Below are positions 1 through 5,750 of a stretch of DNA of 6,201 nt, one piece after another; the stretch's first letter is position 1; the number at the start of each line of letters is the position of its first letter. Below the pieces are notes generated by a model that was given only the letters and a program-made list of their open reading frames with translations, ran no database searches and was not told where the DNA came from. The DNA is from an uncultured Oscillospiraceae bacterium (lineage in GTDB: Bacteria; Bacillota; Clostridia; Oscillospirales; Oscillospiraceae), in contig CAJOFW010000219.1 of the NCBI GenBank assembly GCA_905234005.1, positions 1 to 6,201 on the forward strand, in the 5' to 3' direction. Both the position numbers and the translations under genes were made by a program.

Positions 1-1
1 G

Positions 2-769
2 GCGGCGCTCGCCGGCTACGGCGTCGTGCAGGGGATGGCGCTGCCCGTCGTGCTGTTTCCGTCGTGCGTGATGCTCGCGGCGGCGGAGCTGATCGTCCCG
101 AAGCTCACGGCGCAGCAGGTGCGCTCCGGCGCGGACGGGACGCGGGACACGTCCGCCGCCCTTCTGCGGTACGGTCTGATGTTCTCGACGCTCTGCGCGG
201 CGCTGATGCTGGCCGTCGGCGACGGGCTGGGCATGGCGCTGTACGGCTCGGCGGAGGCGGGGCGGTACATCCGGCTTTTTTCGCTGATCGTGCCGGTCAT
301 GTACCTCGATATGCTCACGGACGGCTGCCTCAAGGGGCTGGGGGAGATGATGTTCTGCATGTACGTGAACATCGCGGACGCGGGGCTTTCGGCGCTGATG
401 GTGTGGCTTCTGCTGCCCCGGTGGGGGCTTCCGGCGTACATCGCCACGATCTGCTTCACGGAGATATTCAACTTCGCCCTGAGTCTCTGGCGGCCGCTTC
501 TCACGCTCCGGGACGCGGCGCAATCGGCGTTCCCGGCGGCCGCCGCGGGCGGCGCGGCGTGGGCGGCGCACACGGCTCTGACGCATATCATCGCGGCGCA
601 CACGGGATCGGCGTGGGCGGCGGATAGAATCAGCGCCGGGAACGGCGTCCCGGCGCTGGTGATTTCGATGCTTGCGGGTCTCGGTGTCTGCGCGGCGATG
701 CTGAGGCTCACGCCTGCGGCGGGAGCAGGCAGACCTGCATCAGGCAGACGGTGTCGCCGGTGTTCGTGA
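2..769 (+). CDS. SpoVB-like MATE/MOP-superfamily flippase, C-terminal part (5' end outside window)
   Basis: The frame is open from the first base, so the gene begins upstream; 255 residues are visible. The chain is strongly hydrophobic, with about seven probable membrane helices separated by short polar turns. It begins in a stretch typical of SpoVB relatives (GYGVVQGMALPVVLFPS), followed by LIVPKLTAQQ, then YIRLFSLIVPVMYLDMLTDG, CLKGLGE and the VNIADAGLSALMVWLLLP / GLPAYI region. The family comprises inner-membrane lipid-linked oligosaccharide flippases used in cell-envelope, spore-cortex or surface-polysaccharide assembly; the exact substrate cannot be told. The last 20 or so residues (TPAAGAGRPASGRRCRRCS) are not membrane-like. 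They are read from the antisense of the neighbouring cupin gene, so the original stop may have been lost or moved. Family assignment is good; the precise role in sporulation is inference. Confidence 0.78.
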   Translation, partial: AALAGYGVVQGMALPVVLFPSCVMLAAAELIVPKLTAQQVRSGADGTRDTSAALLRYGLMFSTLCAALMLAVGDGLGMALYGSAEAGRYIRLFSLIVPVMYLDMLTDGCLKGLGEMMFCMYVNIADAGLSALMVWLLLPRWGLPAYIATICFTEIFNFALSLWRPLLTLRDAAQSAFPAAAAGGAAWAAHTALTHIIAAHTGSAWAADRISAGNGVPALVISMLAGLGVCAAMLRLTPAAGAGRPASGRRCRRCS

Positions 770-1088
770 CGGACTTGGCCACGCCGCCGCCGCAGTGGAA
801 GGAGTCGCCGGCGTGCAGGACGGTCTCGCCGTCCTCGGTCTTCAGGGTCATCTCGCCCTCGAGGATGTAGTAGATGGACTCCAGGGGGTTCGCGCCGTAG
901 TCGGTGTGTCCGCCCGGCTCGAAGTAGGTGATGCCCATGATCATCTGGCAGTTCTCGGCCTCGTTCGCGCCGCCGCCGGTCTTGTCGTGCAGGCGGGTGG
1001 TCTTGCAGTCATAGTGGCCGGGAGCGGTGTATTCGTAGATGGTGCTGCCCTCGGTGTCCATTTTTCTCTGGATGAAATACTTTGCCAT
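708..1088 (-). CDS. Small single-domain cupin protein, function unknown
   Basis: This is a 126-residue protein starting MAKYFIQRKM. I chose the ATG at 1088 because GAAAGGAAG (1099-1107) lies 10 bases upstream; a longer frame to 1157 would run through the promoter and adds non-conserved residues. The cupin beta-barrel signature is clear: GITYFEPGGHTDY (about 52-64), ESIYYILEGEMTL (70-82) and HAGDSFHCGGG (92-102), with the second motif ending in N109. The usual metal ligands are mostly absent: H61 is followed by D63 instead of a second His, the Glu position is S71 and the late His is K105. It may therefore bind no metal, or use other ligands. Known cupins of this size include sugar isomerases, dioxygenase-like enzymes and ligand-binding regulators; no specific role can be chosen. 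It is transcribed from its own promoter and is convergent with, and overlaps, the flippase gene. Confidence 0.85.
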   Translation of the reverse strand: MAKYFIQRKMDTEGSTIYEYTAPGHYDCKTTRLHDKTGGGANEAENCQMIMGITYFEPGGHTDYGANPLESIYYILEGEMTLKTEDGETVLHAGDSFHCGGGVAKSVTNTGDTVCLMQVCLLPPQA

Positions 1089-1098
1089 GGTGGTTTGA

Positions 1099-1107
1099 CT
1101 TCCTTTC
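1099..1107 (-). promoter_or_regulatory. Ribosome binding site deciding the cupin start
   Basis: On the minus strand GAAAGGAAG lies 10 bases before the ATG at 1088-1086. No comparable site precedes the upstream in-frame starts, which supports the 126-residue product. Confidence 0.65.
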
Positions 1108-1147
1108 AAATATACTTCCGCACGATGCGGGATCGCCTTGTACATAC

Positions 1148-1176
1148 ACTGTAACACACCCGGGCGGATTTATCAA
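1148..1176 (-). promoter_or_regulatory. Sigma-A-type promoter of the cupin gene
   Basis: Read on the minus strand: -35 TTGATA (1176-1171), a 17-bp spacer, and -10 TACAGT (1153-1148) preceded by TGT, an extended -10. Predicted transcription starts near 1141, giving a leader of about 53 nt. The -35 lies in the loop of an inverted repeat (1163-1188), just downstream of the sbcC stop, so sbcDC read-through and cupin initiation could interfere with each other. Confidence 0.6.
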
Positions 1177-1188
1177 GCACAATCCGCC
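1163..1188 (-). repeat. Inverted repeat directly after the sbcC stop codon
   Basis: GGCGGATT (1163-1170) and AATCCGCC (1181-1188) form a perfect 8-bp stem with a 10-base loop. It begins two bases beyond the sbcC TAA. No U-tract follows it on the minus strand, so it is not a classic intrinsic terminator. It could stabilise the sbcDC mRNA 3' end, or act as an operator over the cupin -35, which lies in the loop. Confidence 0.5.
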
Positions 1189-1189
1189 T

Positions 1190-3940
1190 TTATACGCGGA
1201 TTTCGGCGCTGCTGCCGCCGTCGCGGGATTTGGTGACGACGATCTGGCGGTCGATCTCGCGGCGCAGATCGCCCACGTGGGAGATGACGCCGACGAGGCG
1301 TTCGCCGCCGGCAAGCCCGTGCAGCACGCGCATGGCCTCGCGCAGCGTGTCCTCGTCGAGGGAGCCGAAGCCCTCGTCGACGAACAGCGTGTCGAGCCGC
1401 ACCCCGCCGGCGGACGCCTGTATCTCCTCCGAGAGGCCGAGCGCGAGCGAGAGCGACGCGAGGAAGCTCTCGCCGCCGGACAGCGTGCGCACGCTCCGCT
1501 CCGTGCCGTTGTAGTGGTCGATCACGTCCAGCTCCAGCCCGCTCTGCGCCCGCAGGTCGGACGCGGCGCGGCGGCGCTTTAAGTCGTACTGCCCGCCGGA
1601 CATCTGCATGAGATGCACGTTCGCCCGGCGGAGGATGCGGTCGAAGTACGCCGTCTGCGCGTACGTCTCGAGCATGAGCTTCTCCTTGCCCGGAACCGTG
1701 CCCGCCGCCGTGTTGTACATCGCCCGCACCCAGCCGTACCGCTCCTCGCGGCTTTTCAGCTCGCCGGCGGCCTCCGTATAGCGCTCGAGGGCCAGACGGT
1801 TCGTCTCGAGGCGGTGGGCGGCGCGGGTATACCGCTCGTTCAGCTCGTTCCGACGCGTCTCGAGCGCCGTTTTTTCGGCGCGGAGGGCGTCCGCGTCCCG
1901 CTCATCGTCCTCCCCGCCGCCGTCCGCGAGGACGGACTCGAGCTGCGCCCGCCCGGCGTCGAGGGCGTCGAGGGCGCGGACGGCCTCGTCGCGCGCCCTC
2001 TGCGCGTCGTCGGCGGCCTTTTTGAGCGCTGCGGCGCGGGCGGCGTAACCGTCCCGGGCGGCGGCGGCCTCCGTGCGCGTCGGATATTCGAGCGCGGCGC
2101 GGCGCTCTGCAAGCTGCGACCGGAGCGCCGCAAGCTCGCTGTCGCGCCGCTCGATCTGCAGCGCCGACGCGACGAGGATCTGGTTCAGCTCCGAGAGCGC
2201 CGTCTCACGCGGGGGGATGCTCTCGTCGAGCGCGGCGCGGCGCTCGCTCCGCCGCTTCGCCTCCTGAAGCTCCTCCTCGAGCGCCGTGAGCGCCGAGCGC
2301 GCCTCCGCGAGCCGATCACGGGCCGTTTCGGCCGCGTCGTTGCCGAGAAGAAGCTGACGGCGCACCTCCATGGCCTGGGCGGCGGCGGCGTATTGGCCCT
2401 TCAGCACGCCGGCCCGCTCGCTCGCGGCGTTCGTCTCGTCCGACGCGGCGGCGGCGGCGCTCTCGGCCCTCTCCACATCGGCCTCCAGGGGCGCGTTTTC
2501 GGACAGGGACGCCCTGTGCGGATGCGTCACGGAGCCGCACACGGGGCACGGCTCGCCGTCGCGCAGACGCAGCGCCATGATACCGGCCTGGTTGTCGTTG
2601 AACGCACGGCGCAGCGCCGCCGCCTCGAGGTGCAGCGCGTCCGCCCGCTCGTCCGCGGCCCGGTACGCCTCCTGCGCCGCCCGCAGCGCTTCGCGCAGCC
2701 TTCCGATCGCGGCCGCCTCGTCGAGAAGCGCCGCGAGGTCGTCCGCCCGGCGGGTGAGCGCGTCGCGCCGCGCCGTAAGCTCGCTCACCGCCGTGACGGC
2801 GTTTTCAAGCCCGCTCCGTTCGGCCCTGTCGGCCTCGAGCGCGGCGAGGGCGTCGCTGTACGCCGCCTGGCGCTCCGCCTGCTCCCGGCGCAGGGCACGG
2901 AGCCGCTTTTCCCGTTCGGCGGCGTCCGCCTCCTTCGCCTCCAGCTCGTCGTATACGCCGAGGCCCGCCTCGATCCGTCCGGCGGCGTGAAGCGCCGCCT
3001 CCCGCTCCGGCTCCGCTTTTTGCGCGGCGGCAAGGGCCTCGTCGGCCAGAGCGCACACCTGCGCGAGCGCGCCGCGCCGCGCCTTCGCCGCCTCCAGCTC
3101 CCGACGCGCCCGCTCCCGGCTCTCCTCCCGGGCCAGGGACGCGGCCAGCGCCTCGAGGCTTTTGTCGGCGTCGGAAATCGCCGCCCTCAGCTCGTCGCAG
3201 CGCAGCGCGTCCTGCACGACGAGCCTGTCGATGACCGCCGCCGTCTCCGGCGCCAGAAGCTCGCCGCGTCTTGCCCGCTCCGCCTCGGGCCAAAGCGGGT
3301 CGCCGTCCGCGCAGAGGATGCCGCCGGCGTACTGCGCGGCGCTCTTTTTCGCGTCCTCGCAGGCGCGCTGGCAGGCGGCGGTCTCCTCGCGCAGACGCTC
3401 CTGAAACGAGGCGTATATCCGCGTGCGGAATATCTCGCGGAATATGTCCCGCCGCTGCCGCGTATCGGCCAGCAGCAGCTTCTGAAACTCGCCCTGGGCC
3501 AGCATCGCGATCTGCGAAAACTGCGCCCTGTCCACGCCGATGATGTCCCGCACGGCGGCGTCGACCTCGTCGCGGCGGGTCAGGACGCGGCCGTCCGGCA
3601 ATCGCAGCTCCACGGCGGCGCGTTCGGTCGTCAGGCCGCCGCCCCGCGCCTTCGGGCGCTCGTACTCGGGGTTCCGGCGGATGCCGTATGTCCGCCCGAG
3701 CGCCGCCTCGGTCGGCGTGCCCGGCTCGGCGTACTTCGACCGCAGCATCGACGCATCGCGGCTCATGCCGCTCGGCTCGCCGTAGAGGGCGTAGGCGATC
3801 GCGTCGAAGATCGTGGTCTTGCCCGCGCCGGTGTCGCCGGTGATGAGGTACAGCCCGCTCGTGCCGAGGCGGTCGAGGGGCAGGGTCACGCGCCCGGCGT
3901 AGGGGCCGAACGCGGAGATCGTGAGCGATAAGGGTCTCAT
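1190..3940 (-). CDS. sbcC: SbcC, Rad50-like ATPase subunit of the SbcCD nuclease
   Basis: This 916-residue SMC-like ATPase, somewhat shorter than the roughly 1000-1050 residues of many SbcC proteins, works with SbcD to cut DNA hairpins and trim blocked or protein-bound double-strand ends. All key elements are visible: N-terminal ISAFGPYAGR, Walker A GDTGAGKTT (35-43), Q-loop around Q143 in FSQIAMLAQGEF, long Ala/Glu/Arg-rich coiled-coil arms (about 180-450 and 480-740), and the zinc hook CPVCG with C465 and C468 almost exactly at mid-chain. The C-terminal lobe has the signature LSGGES (820-825), Walker B LFVDE (852-856), D-loop GSLDED and switch His H888. The ATG overlaps the sbcD stop as ATGA (3940-3937), and GGGAGGA lies 6 bases upstream inside sbcD, so translation is probably coupled. 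The complementary strand also stays open over this gene because of extreme GC; that frame is not a gene. Confidence 0.97.
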   Translation of the reverse strand: MRPLSLTISAFGPYAGRVTLPLDRLGTSGLYLITGDTGAGKTTIFDAIAYALYGEPSGMSRDASMLRSKYAEPGTPTEAALGRTYGIRRNPEYERPKARGGGLTTERAAVELRLPDGRVLTRRDEVDAAVRDIIGVDRAQFSQIAMLAQGEFQKLLLADTRQRRDIFREIFRTRIYASFQERLREETAACQRACEDAKKSAAQYAGGILCADGDPLWPEAERARRGELLAPETAAVIDRLVVQDALRCDELRAAISDADKSLEALAASLAREESRERARRELEAAKARRGALAQVCALADEALAAAQKAEPEREAALHAAGRIEAGLGVYDELEAKEADAAEREKRLRALRREQAERQAAYSDALAALEADRAERSGLENAVTAVSELTARRDALTRRADDLAALLDEAAAIGRLREALRAAQEAYRAADERADALHLEAAALRRAFNDNQAGIMALRLRDGEPCPVCGSVTHPHRASLSENAPLEADVERAESAAAAASDETNAASERAGVLKGQYAAAAQAMEVRRQLLLGNDAAETARDRLAEARSALTALEEELQEAKRRSERRAALDESIPPRETALSELNQILVASALQIERRDSELAALRSQLAERRAALEYPTRTEAAAARDGYAARAAALKKAADDAQRARDEAVRALDALDAGRAQLESVLADGGGEDDERDADALRAEKTALETRRNELNERYTRAAHRLETNRLALERYTEAAGELKSREERYGWVRAMYNTAAGTVPGKEKLMLETYAQTAYFDRILRRANVHLMQMSGGQYDLKRRRAASDLRAQSGLELDVIDHYNGTERSVRTLSGGESFLASLSLALGLSEEIQASAGGVRLDTLFVDEGFGSLDEDTLREAMRVLHGLAGGERLVGVISHVGDLRREIDRQIVVTKSRDGGSSAEIRV

Positions 3941-5076
3941 GGCTGTTCCTCCCGAAGCGCCTCGAATATCGCGGCGGCAAGCGCCTGCTGCTCGCCGCTC
4001 ATGGGCTGTCCGTTCTGCGCCTCGTACAGCTCGCCGAACAGCGCGAGCGGCGTGATGCCGTCGACCGCCGCCGCGCCGCCGTCGGGCGACGACTCGCTGC
4101 GTGTGCGCCGGTTGTCGTAGGCAAGGCGCATGATGTTCGGATAGACCGTCCGCAGACGGCGCATCGCGTCCGGGACGTCCTCCTCGTCCGTGAGGATGAC
4201 GCGCAGATAGTCGTCCGCCGCGGTGTTCTCGTAGTTTTTCCGGAGCGTCAGCTCGTCGTAGGAGCCGCGTATCTCGCGCATTTCACGGAGCGGCGTCAGC
4301 GGCGCCGTGCGCACGTTCACGCTGCCCTTCGCGCCCAGCTCGACGACGGTCACGCTTTTTTTCTGATCCTTCTCGGAGAAGGAATACTTGAGCGGCGAGC
4401 CGCAGTAGCGCAGTGTGTCGCGGCCGACGCGCTGCGGCCCGTGCAGGTGGCCGAGGGCGACGTAATCGAACGGGTCGAACACCGCCGCGTCCACGCCGTC
4501 CGCCCCGCCGACGGAGACGTCCTCCGAATCGGAGCGCTCCGCGCCGGTCACGAACTGGTGGGTCACGAGGATGTTCCGGCGGGCGGGGTCTATGTTCATG
4601 TGCCGGACGGCGCAGGCGACCGCGTCCGTGAAGCCGTCGATCGGCTCGTCCGGAAACAGCGCCCGCACCTCCGCCGGACGGACGAACGGCAGAAGATAGA
4701 CCGCAAGCTCCCCGTGTTCGTCCGTGAGCACGTGCGCCTGCGCCGTGCCGTCGTACACGCGGGATACGTGCACGCCGGAGCCGGACATGAGCCGCCCGCC
4801 GAAGGCGATGCGTTCGGCGGAGTCGTGGTTGCCGCTGATGACGAACACGTTGCCGCACAGCAGCGCAAGGCCGAAGAGGAAGTCGTCGAACAGCCGCACG
4901 GCCTCCGCCGGGGGCACGGGCCGGTCGTACACGTCGCCCGCGATGACCACCGCGTCCGGGGTCTCGTCCTCCACGATACGCAGGATCGAGCGGAGAATGT
5001 ATGTCTGATCCTCCAGCATCGGGTACTCGTGCACACGCTTGCCCAGATGCAGGTCGGAGAGATGGATGAGCTTCAT
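3937..5076 (-). CDS. sbcD: SbcD, Mre11-like nuclease subunit of SbcCD
   Basis: This 379-residue metallophosphoesterase is the nuclease half of SbcCD, giving Mn-dependent exonuclease and hairpin endonuclease activity together with the SbcC ATPase. Two-metal active-site motifs are in order: SDLHLG (D8, H10), GDVYDR (D48), GNHDS (N83, H84, D85), VTHQF (H173) and GHLHG (H210, H212). After the catalytic domain comes a capping domain (roughly 265-320, including ILTDEEDVPDAMRRLR). A helical tail (LALFGELYEAQNG to the end) corresponds to the segment that grips the SbcC coiled-coil base in Mre11 proteins. The length is normal for the family. The start is set by AGGAGG (5087-5082 on the minus strand) five bases before the ATG. 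It is the first gene of the sbcDC operon, with a strong promoter 34 bases upstream of the start codon. Confidence 0.97.
   Translation of the reverse strand: MKLIHLSDLHLGKRVHEYPMLEDQTYILRSILRIVEDETPDAVVIAGDVYDRPVPPAEAVRLFDDFLFGLALLCGNVFVISGNHDSAERIAFGGRLMSGSGVHVSRVYDGTAQAHVLTDEHGELAVYLLPFVRPAEVRALFPDEPIDGFTDAVACAVRHMNIDPARRNILVTHQFVTGAERSDSEDVSVGGADGVDAAVFDPFDYVALGHLHGPQRVGRDTLRYCGSPLKYSFSEKDQKKSVTVVELGAKGSVNVRTAPLTPLREMREIRGSYDELTLRKNYENTAADDYLRVILTDEEDVPDAMRRLRTVYPNIMRLAYDNRRTRSESSPDGGAAAVDGITPLALFGELYEAQNGQPMSGEQQALAAAIFEALREEQP
3947..3953 (-). promoter_or_regulatory. Internal ribosome binding site for sbcC
   Basis: GGGAGGA within the last codons of sbcD, six bases before the sbcC ATG. With the ATGA overlap it indicates translational coupling, which would keep the two subunits in balanced supply. 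Confidence 0.65.
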
Positions 5077-5109
5077 GAAAGCCTCCTGTATGACAGCGGT
5101 TTTTCCCGT

Positions 5110-5138
5110 ATTATAGCAGAACGCCGCACGGCTTTCAA
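5110..5138 (-). promoter_or_regulatory. Sigma-A-type promoter of sbcDC
   Basis: On the minus strand: TTGAAA (5138-5133), a 17-bp spacer, and a perfect TATAAT (5115-5110) preceded by TGC, an extended -10. The predicted start is near 5103, giving a short leader of about 27 nt with AGGAGG. No LexA-type or other operator is obvious. The near-consensus match suggests constitutive expression. Confidence 0.8.
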
Positions 5139-5146
5139 CCGCGTTG

Positions 5147-5180
5147 GCAGCCGTTCGCGCCCGTTTTGCCGGACGGCTGC
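5147..5180. repeat. Inverted repeat between the divergent promoters
   Basis: GCAGCCGT (5147-5154) and ACGGCTGC (5173-5180) are perfect 8-bp arms around an 18-base spacer. It sits just upstream of the sbcDC -35. No T-tract follows on either strand. It could be a binding site, the end of a decayed element, or chance in GC-rich DNA. Confidence 0.4.
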
Positions 5181-5252
5181 GGTTTCCGCGCCGCTTCCCG
5201 CGCCGTACAAACGCGGCAAATACGGCGGCGGATTATCGCGGCAATTGAACGG

Positions 5253-5269
5253 GTTAACATAATGTGAAC
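5253..5269. promoter_or_regulatory. Operator-like imperfect palindrome over a -35 box
   Basis: A 17-bp palindrome of the form GTTnACATaATGTnAAC (seven of eight positions paired, odd centre) that covers the -35 of the promoter at 5254-5282. A palindrome placed over a -35 suggests a repressor site. In addition, GGGTTA (5251-5256) and TAACCC (5282-5287) form a second inverted pair bracketing the promoter. Confidence 0.4.
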
Positions 5270-5282
5270 GATGTGGTATACT
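5254..5282 (+). promoter_or_regulatory. Sigma-A-type promoter pointing right
   Basis: TTAACA (5254-5259), a 17-bp spacer, and TATACT (5277-5282) preceded by TGG, an extended -10. Transcription would start near 5289, just before the AAGGGGG ribosome-binding-like run and the GTG of the short frame at 5307. It is divergent from the sbcDC promoter. Confidence 0.65.
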
Positions 5283-5306
5283 AACCCTGAAGGGGGTTGG
5301 CATAGC

Positions 5307-5411
5307 GTGAAAAAGCTGCGTTTGCCGGAGGTATTGGAAGGAACAGAAGACCCTCGGCGAGATTTGAGCGCACGGTACCCGCTGCATGAGGTTCTGTTCA
5401 TAATTTCCTGA
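5307..5411 (+). pseudogene. Probable N-terminal remnant of an ISAs1-type (H-repeat-like) transposase
   Basis: This is a 34-codon frame from a GTG with GAAGGGGG about 10 bases upstream, ending at TGA (5409-5411). The peptide starts MKKLRLPEVLEG and continues TEDPRRDLSARYPLHEVLFII. The spacing of DPR, YPL and a hydrophobic VLFII run resembles the transposase-associated N-terminal domain of ISAs1-family proteins (pattern: LxxLPDPR..., then +YPLxxLLxxxL). The rest of the transposase, about 300 residues, is absent: after the stop no frame continues the pattern. I see no confident terminal inverted repeat. It could instead be a genuine small peptide or a chance frame; assignment rests on one short motif set. 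Confidence 0.42.
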
Positions 5412-5458
5412 CTCATTCAATTTCCGTGGGGGGCATGCGCCTTGGGGTTTGCGGACAA

Positions 5459-5483
5459 AGCCCCTTGCCCTCGGGCGGGGGCT
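5459..5483. terminator. GC-rich hairpin, possible weak terminator
   Basis: AGCCCC (5459-5464) pairs with GGGGCT (5478-5483); inside, GCC (5467-5469) pairs with GGC (5474-5476) around a CTCG loop. On the minus strand the stem is followed by TTTGT; on the plus strand only by CTGC. It could end rightward transcription from 5289 weakly, or leftward transcripts. It overlaps the -35 and spacer of the next promoter. Confidence 0.4.
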
Positions 5484-5493
5484 CTGCTATAAT
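5465..5493 (+). promoter_or_regulatory. Sigma-A-type promoter of the structured RNA
   Basis: TTGCCC (5465-5470), a 17-bp spacer, and a perfect TATAAT (5488-5493) with an extended TGC. The 11-base core TCTGCTATAAT (5483-5493) is identical to that of the sbcDC promoter on the other strand. The expected start is about 5500, exactly where the first helix of the RNA begins. Confidence 0.68.
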
Positions 5494-5499
5494 TGATAT

Positions 5500-5644
5500 G
5501 TATCCTTGTTCGTATGCGCGGATATCGGCTCCCTGTACGGGTTTTGCCGACGCAAATCTGAAGAAAGACGCCTGACAGCCACGCGGGACTAAGCTTGTCA
5601 CGGCACAGCAGGGGATAGCCGCGCTCTTTTCGCGTCCCGCGGCT
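5500..5644 (+). ncRNA. Candidate structured RNA (riboswitch-like leader or small RNA), family not recognised
   Basis: It starts at the predicted transcription start of the promoter at 5465-5493. A closing helix pairs TATCCTT (5501-5507) with GGGGATA (5611-5617), with two G-U pairs. Inside lie hairpin 1, TCGGC/GCCGA (5525-5529 with 5546-5550) capped by CCC/GGG (5531-5533 with 5539-5541), and hairpin 2, GCC-TGACA-GC paired with GC-TGTCA-GGC (5570-5579 with 5593-5604) with small bulges. After the closing helix, AGCCGCG/CGCGGCT (5617-5623 with 5638-5644) makes a third stem. GCGCGG (5516-5521) is also perfectly complementary to CCGCGC (5619-5624), which would form a pseudoknot or compete with the third stem. 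I compared it by eye with TPP, SAM, FMN, lysine, cobalamin, GEMM, ydaO, ZTP and T-box cores and saw no match. There is no U-tract, so it may be a leader for the downstream antitoxin gene. Confidence 0.42.
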
Positions 5645-5666
5645 GCGGGGCGCATGAAGCTGCATA

Positions 5667-5708
5667 GACGGATAACCGTCGGATTTGACGGGGGTGGTAT
5701 ACCCTGTC
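5667..5708 (+). promoter_or_regulatory. Leader hairpins and possible promoter/operator of the toxin-antitoxin genes
   Basis: GACGG-ATAA-CCGTC (5667-5680) is a perfect hairpin. GACGGGG (5687-5693) with CCCTGTC (5702-5708) is another, interrupted by a bulged G and one G-T pair. The second contains the 8-bp palindrome GGTATACC (5696-5703), which with the preceding T reads as an extended -10 (TGG TATACC), though no good -35 lies 17 bp upstream. The 9-mer GTGGTATAC here (5694-5702) recurs at 5273-5281 in the promoter of the upstream remnant. Palindromes next to the promoter are typical of self-repressed toxin-antitoxin operons. Confidence 0.35.
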
Positions 5709-5737
5709 GGGCTCGGCGGAAAGCGGGAAAGCATATT

Positions 5738-5745
5738 GGAGGTGA
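5738..5745 (+). promoter_or_regulatory. Ribosome binding site deciding the antitoxin GTG start
   Basis: GGAGGTGA, a near-perfect anti-16S match, ends five bases before the GTG at 5751. The longer reading from the ATG-like start at 5685 would have this site inside the gene, so the GTG is preferred. Confidence 0.8.
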
Positions 5746-5750
5746 TTTTT

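Larger units (their letters stand above)
5412..5750. other. 339-base region without a protein gene; structured leader/RNA region
   Basis: No frame here has a convincing start with a ribosome binding site. A minus-strand frame at 5655-5413 and a plus frame from 5654 lack such sites and have low-complexity or shadow-like composition. What the stretch does hold is a GC hairpin, a strong promoter, a folded RNA candidate, two short leader hairpins and the antitoxin ribosome binding site, each listed separately. Confidence 0.6.

Noticed and set aside
1089..1157. 23-residue N-terminal extension of the cupin
   Set aside because: It would start inside the promoter -10 region and has no ribosome binding site; the ATG at 1088 has one.
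1613..3931. 772-codon open frame on the plus strand opposite sbcC
   Set aside because: It mirrors the sbcC reading frame in very GC-rich DNA. Its translation is Arg/Leu/Gly-rich with no domain, while sbcC shows every catalytic motif.
2805..3980. 391-codon minus-strand frame overlapping sbcC
   Set aside because: Alternate-frame shadow of sbcC, Arg/Gly-rich and low in complexity.
4441..5262. 273-codon plus-strand frame opposite sbcD
   Set aside because: It is antisense to clear SbcD motifs, has no ribosome binding site, and would run through the sbcDC promoter.
5413..5655. Minus-strand 80-codon frame opposite the structured RNA
   Set aside because: No ribosome binding site or promoter on that strand, and the plus strand carries a strong promoter and RNA folding potential. 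Probably a spurious frame.
5690..5705. T-box-like GGGTGGTA string
   Set aside because: The T-box signature continues as ACCGCG and is preceded by a specifier stem and a TGG-bearing antiterminator; here it continues TACCCTG and none of the rest is present.
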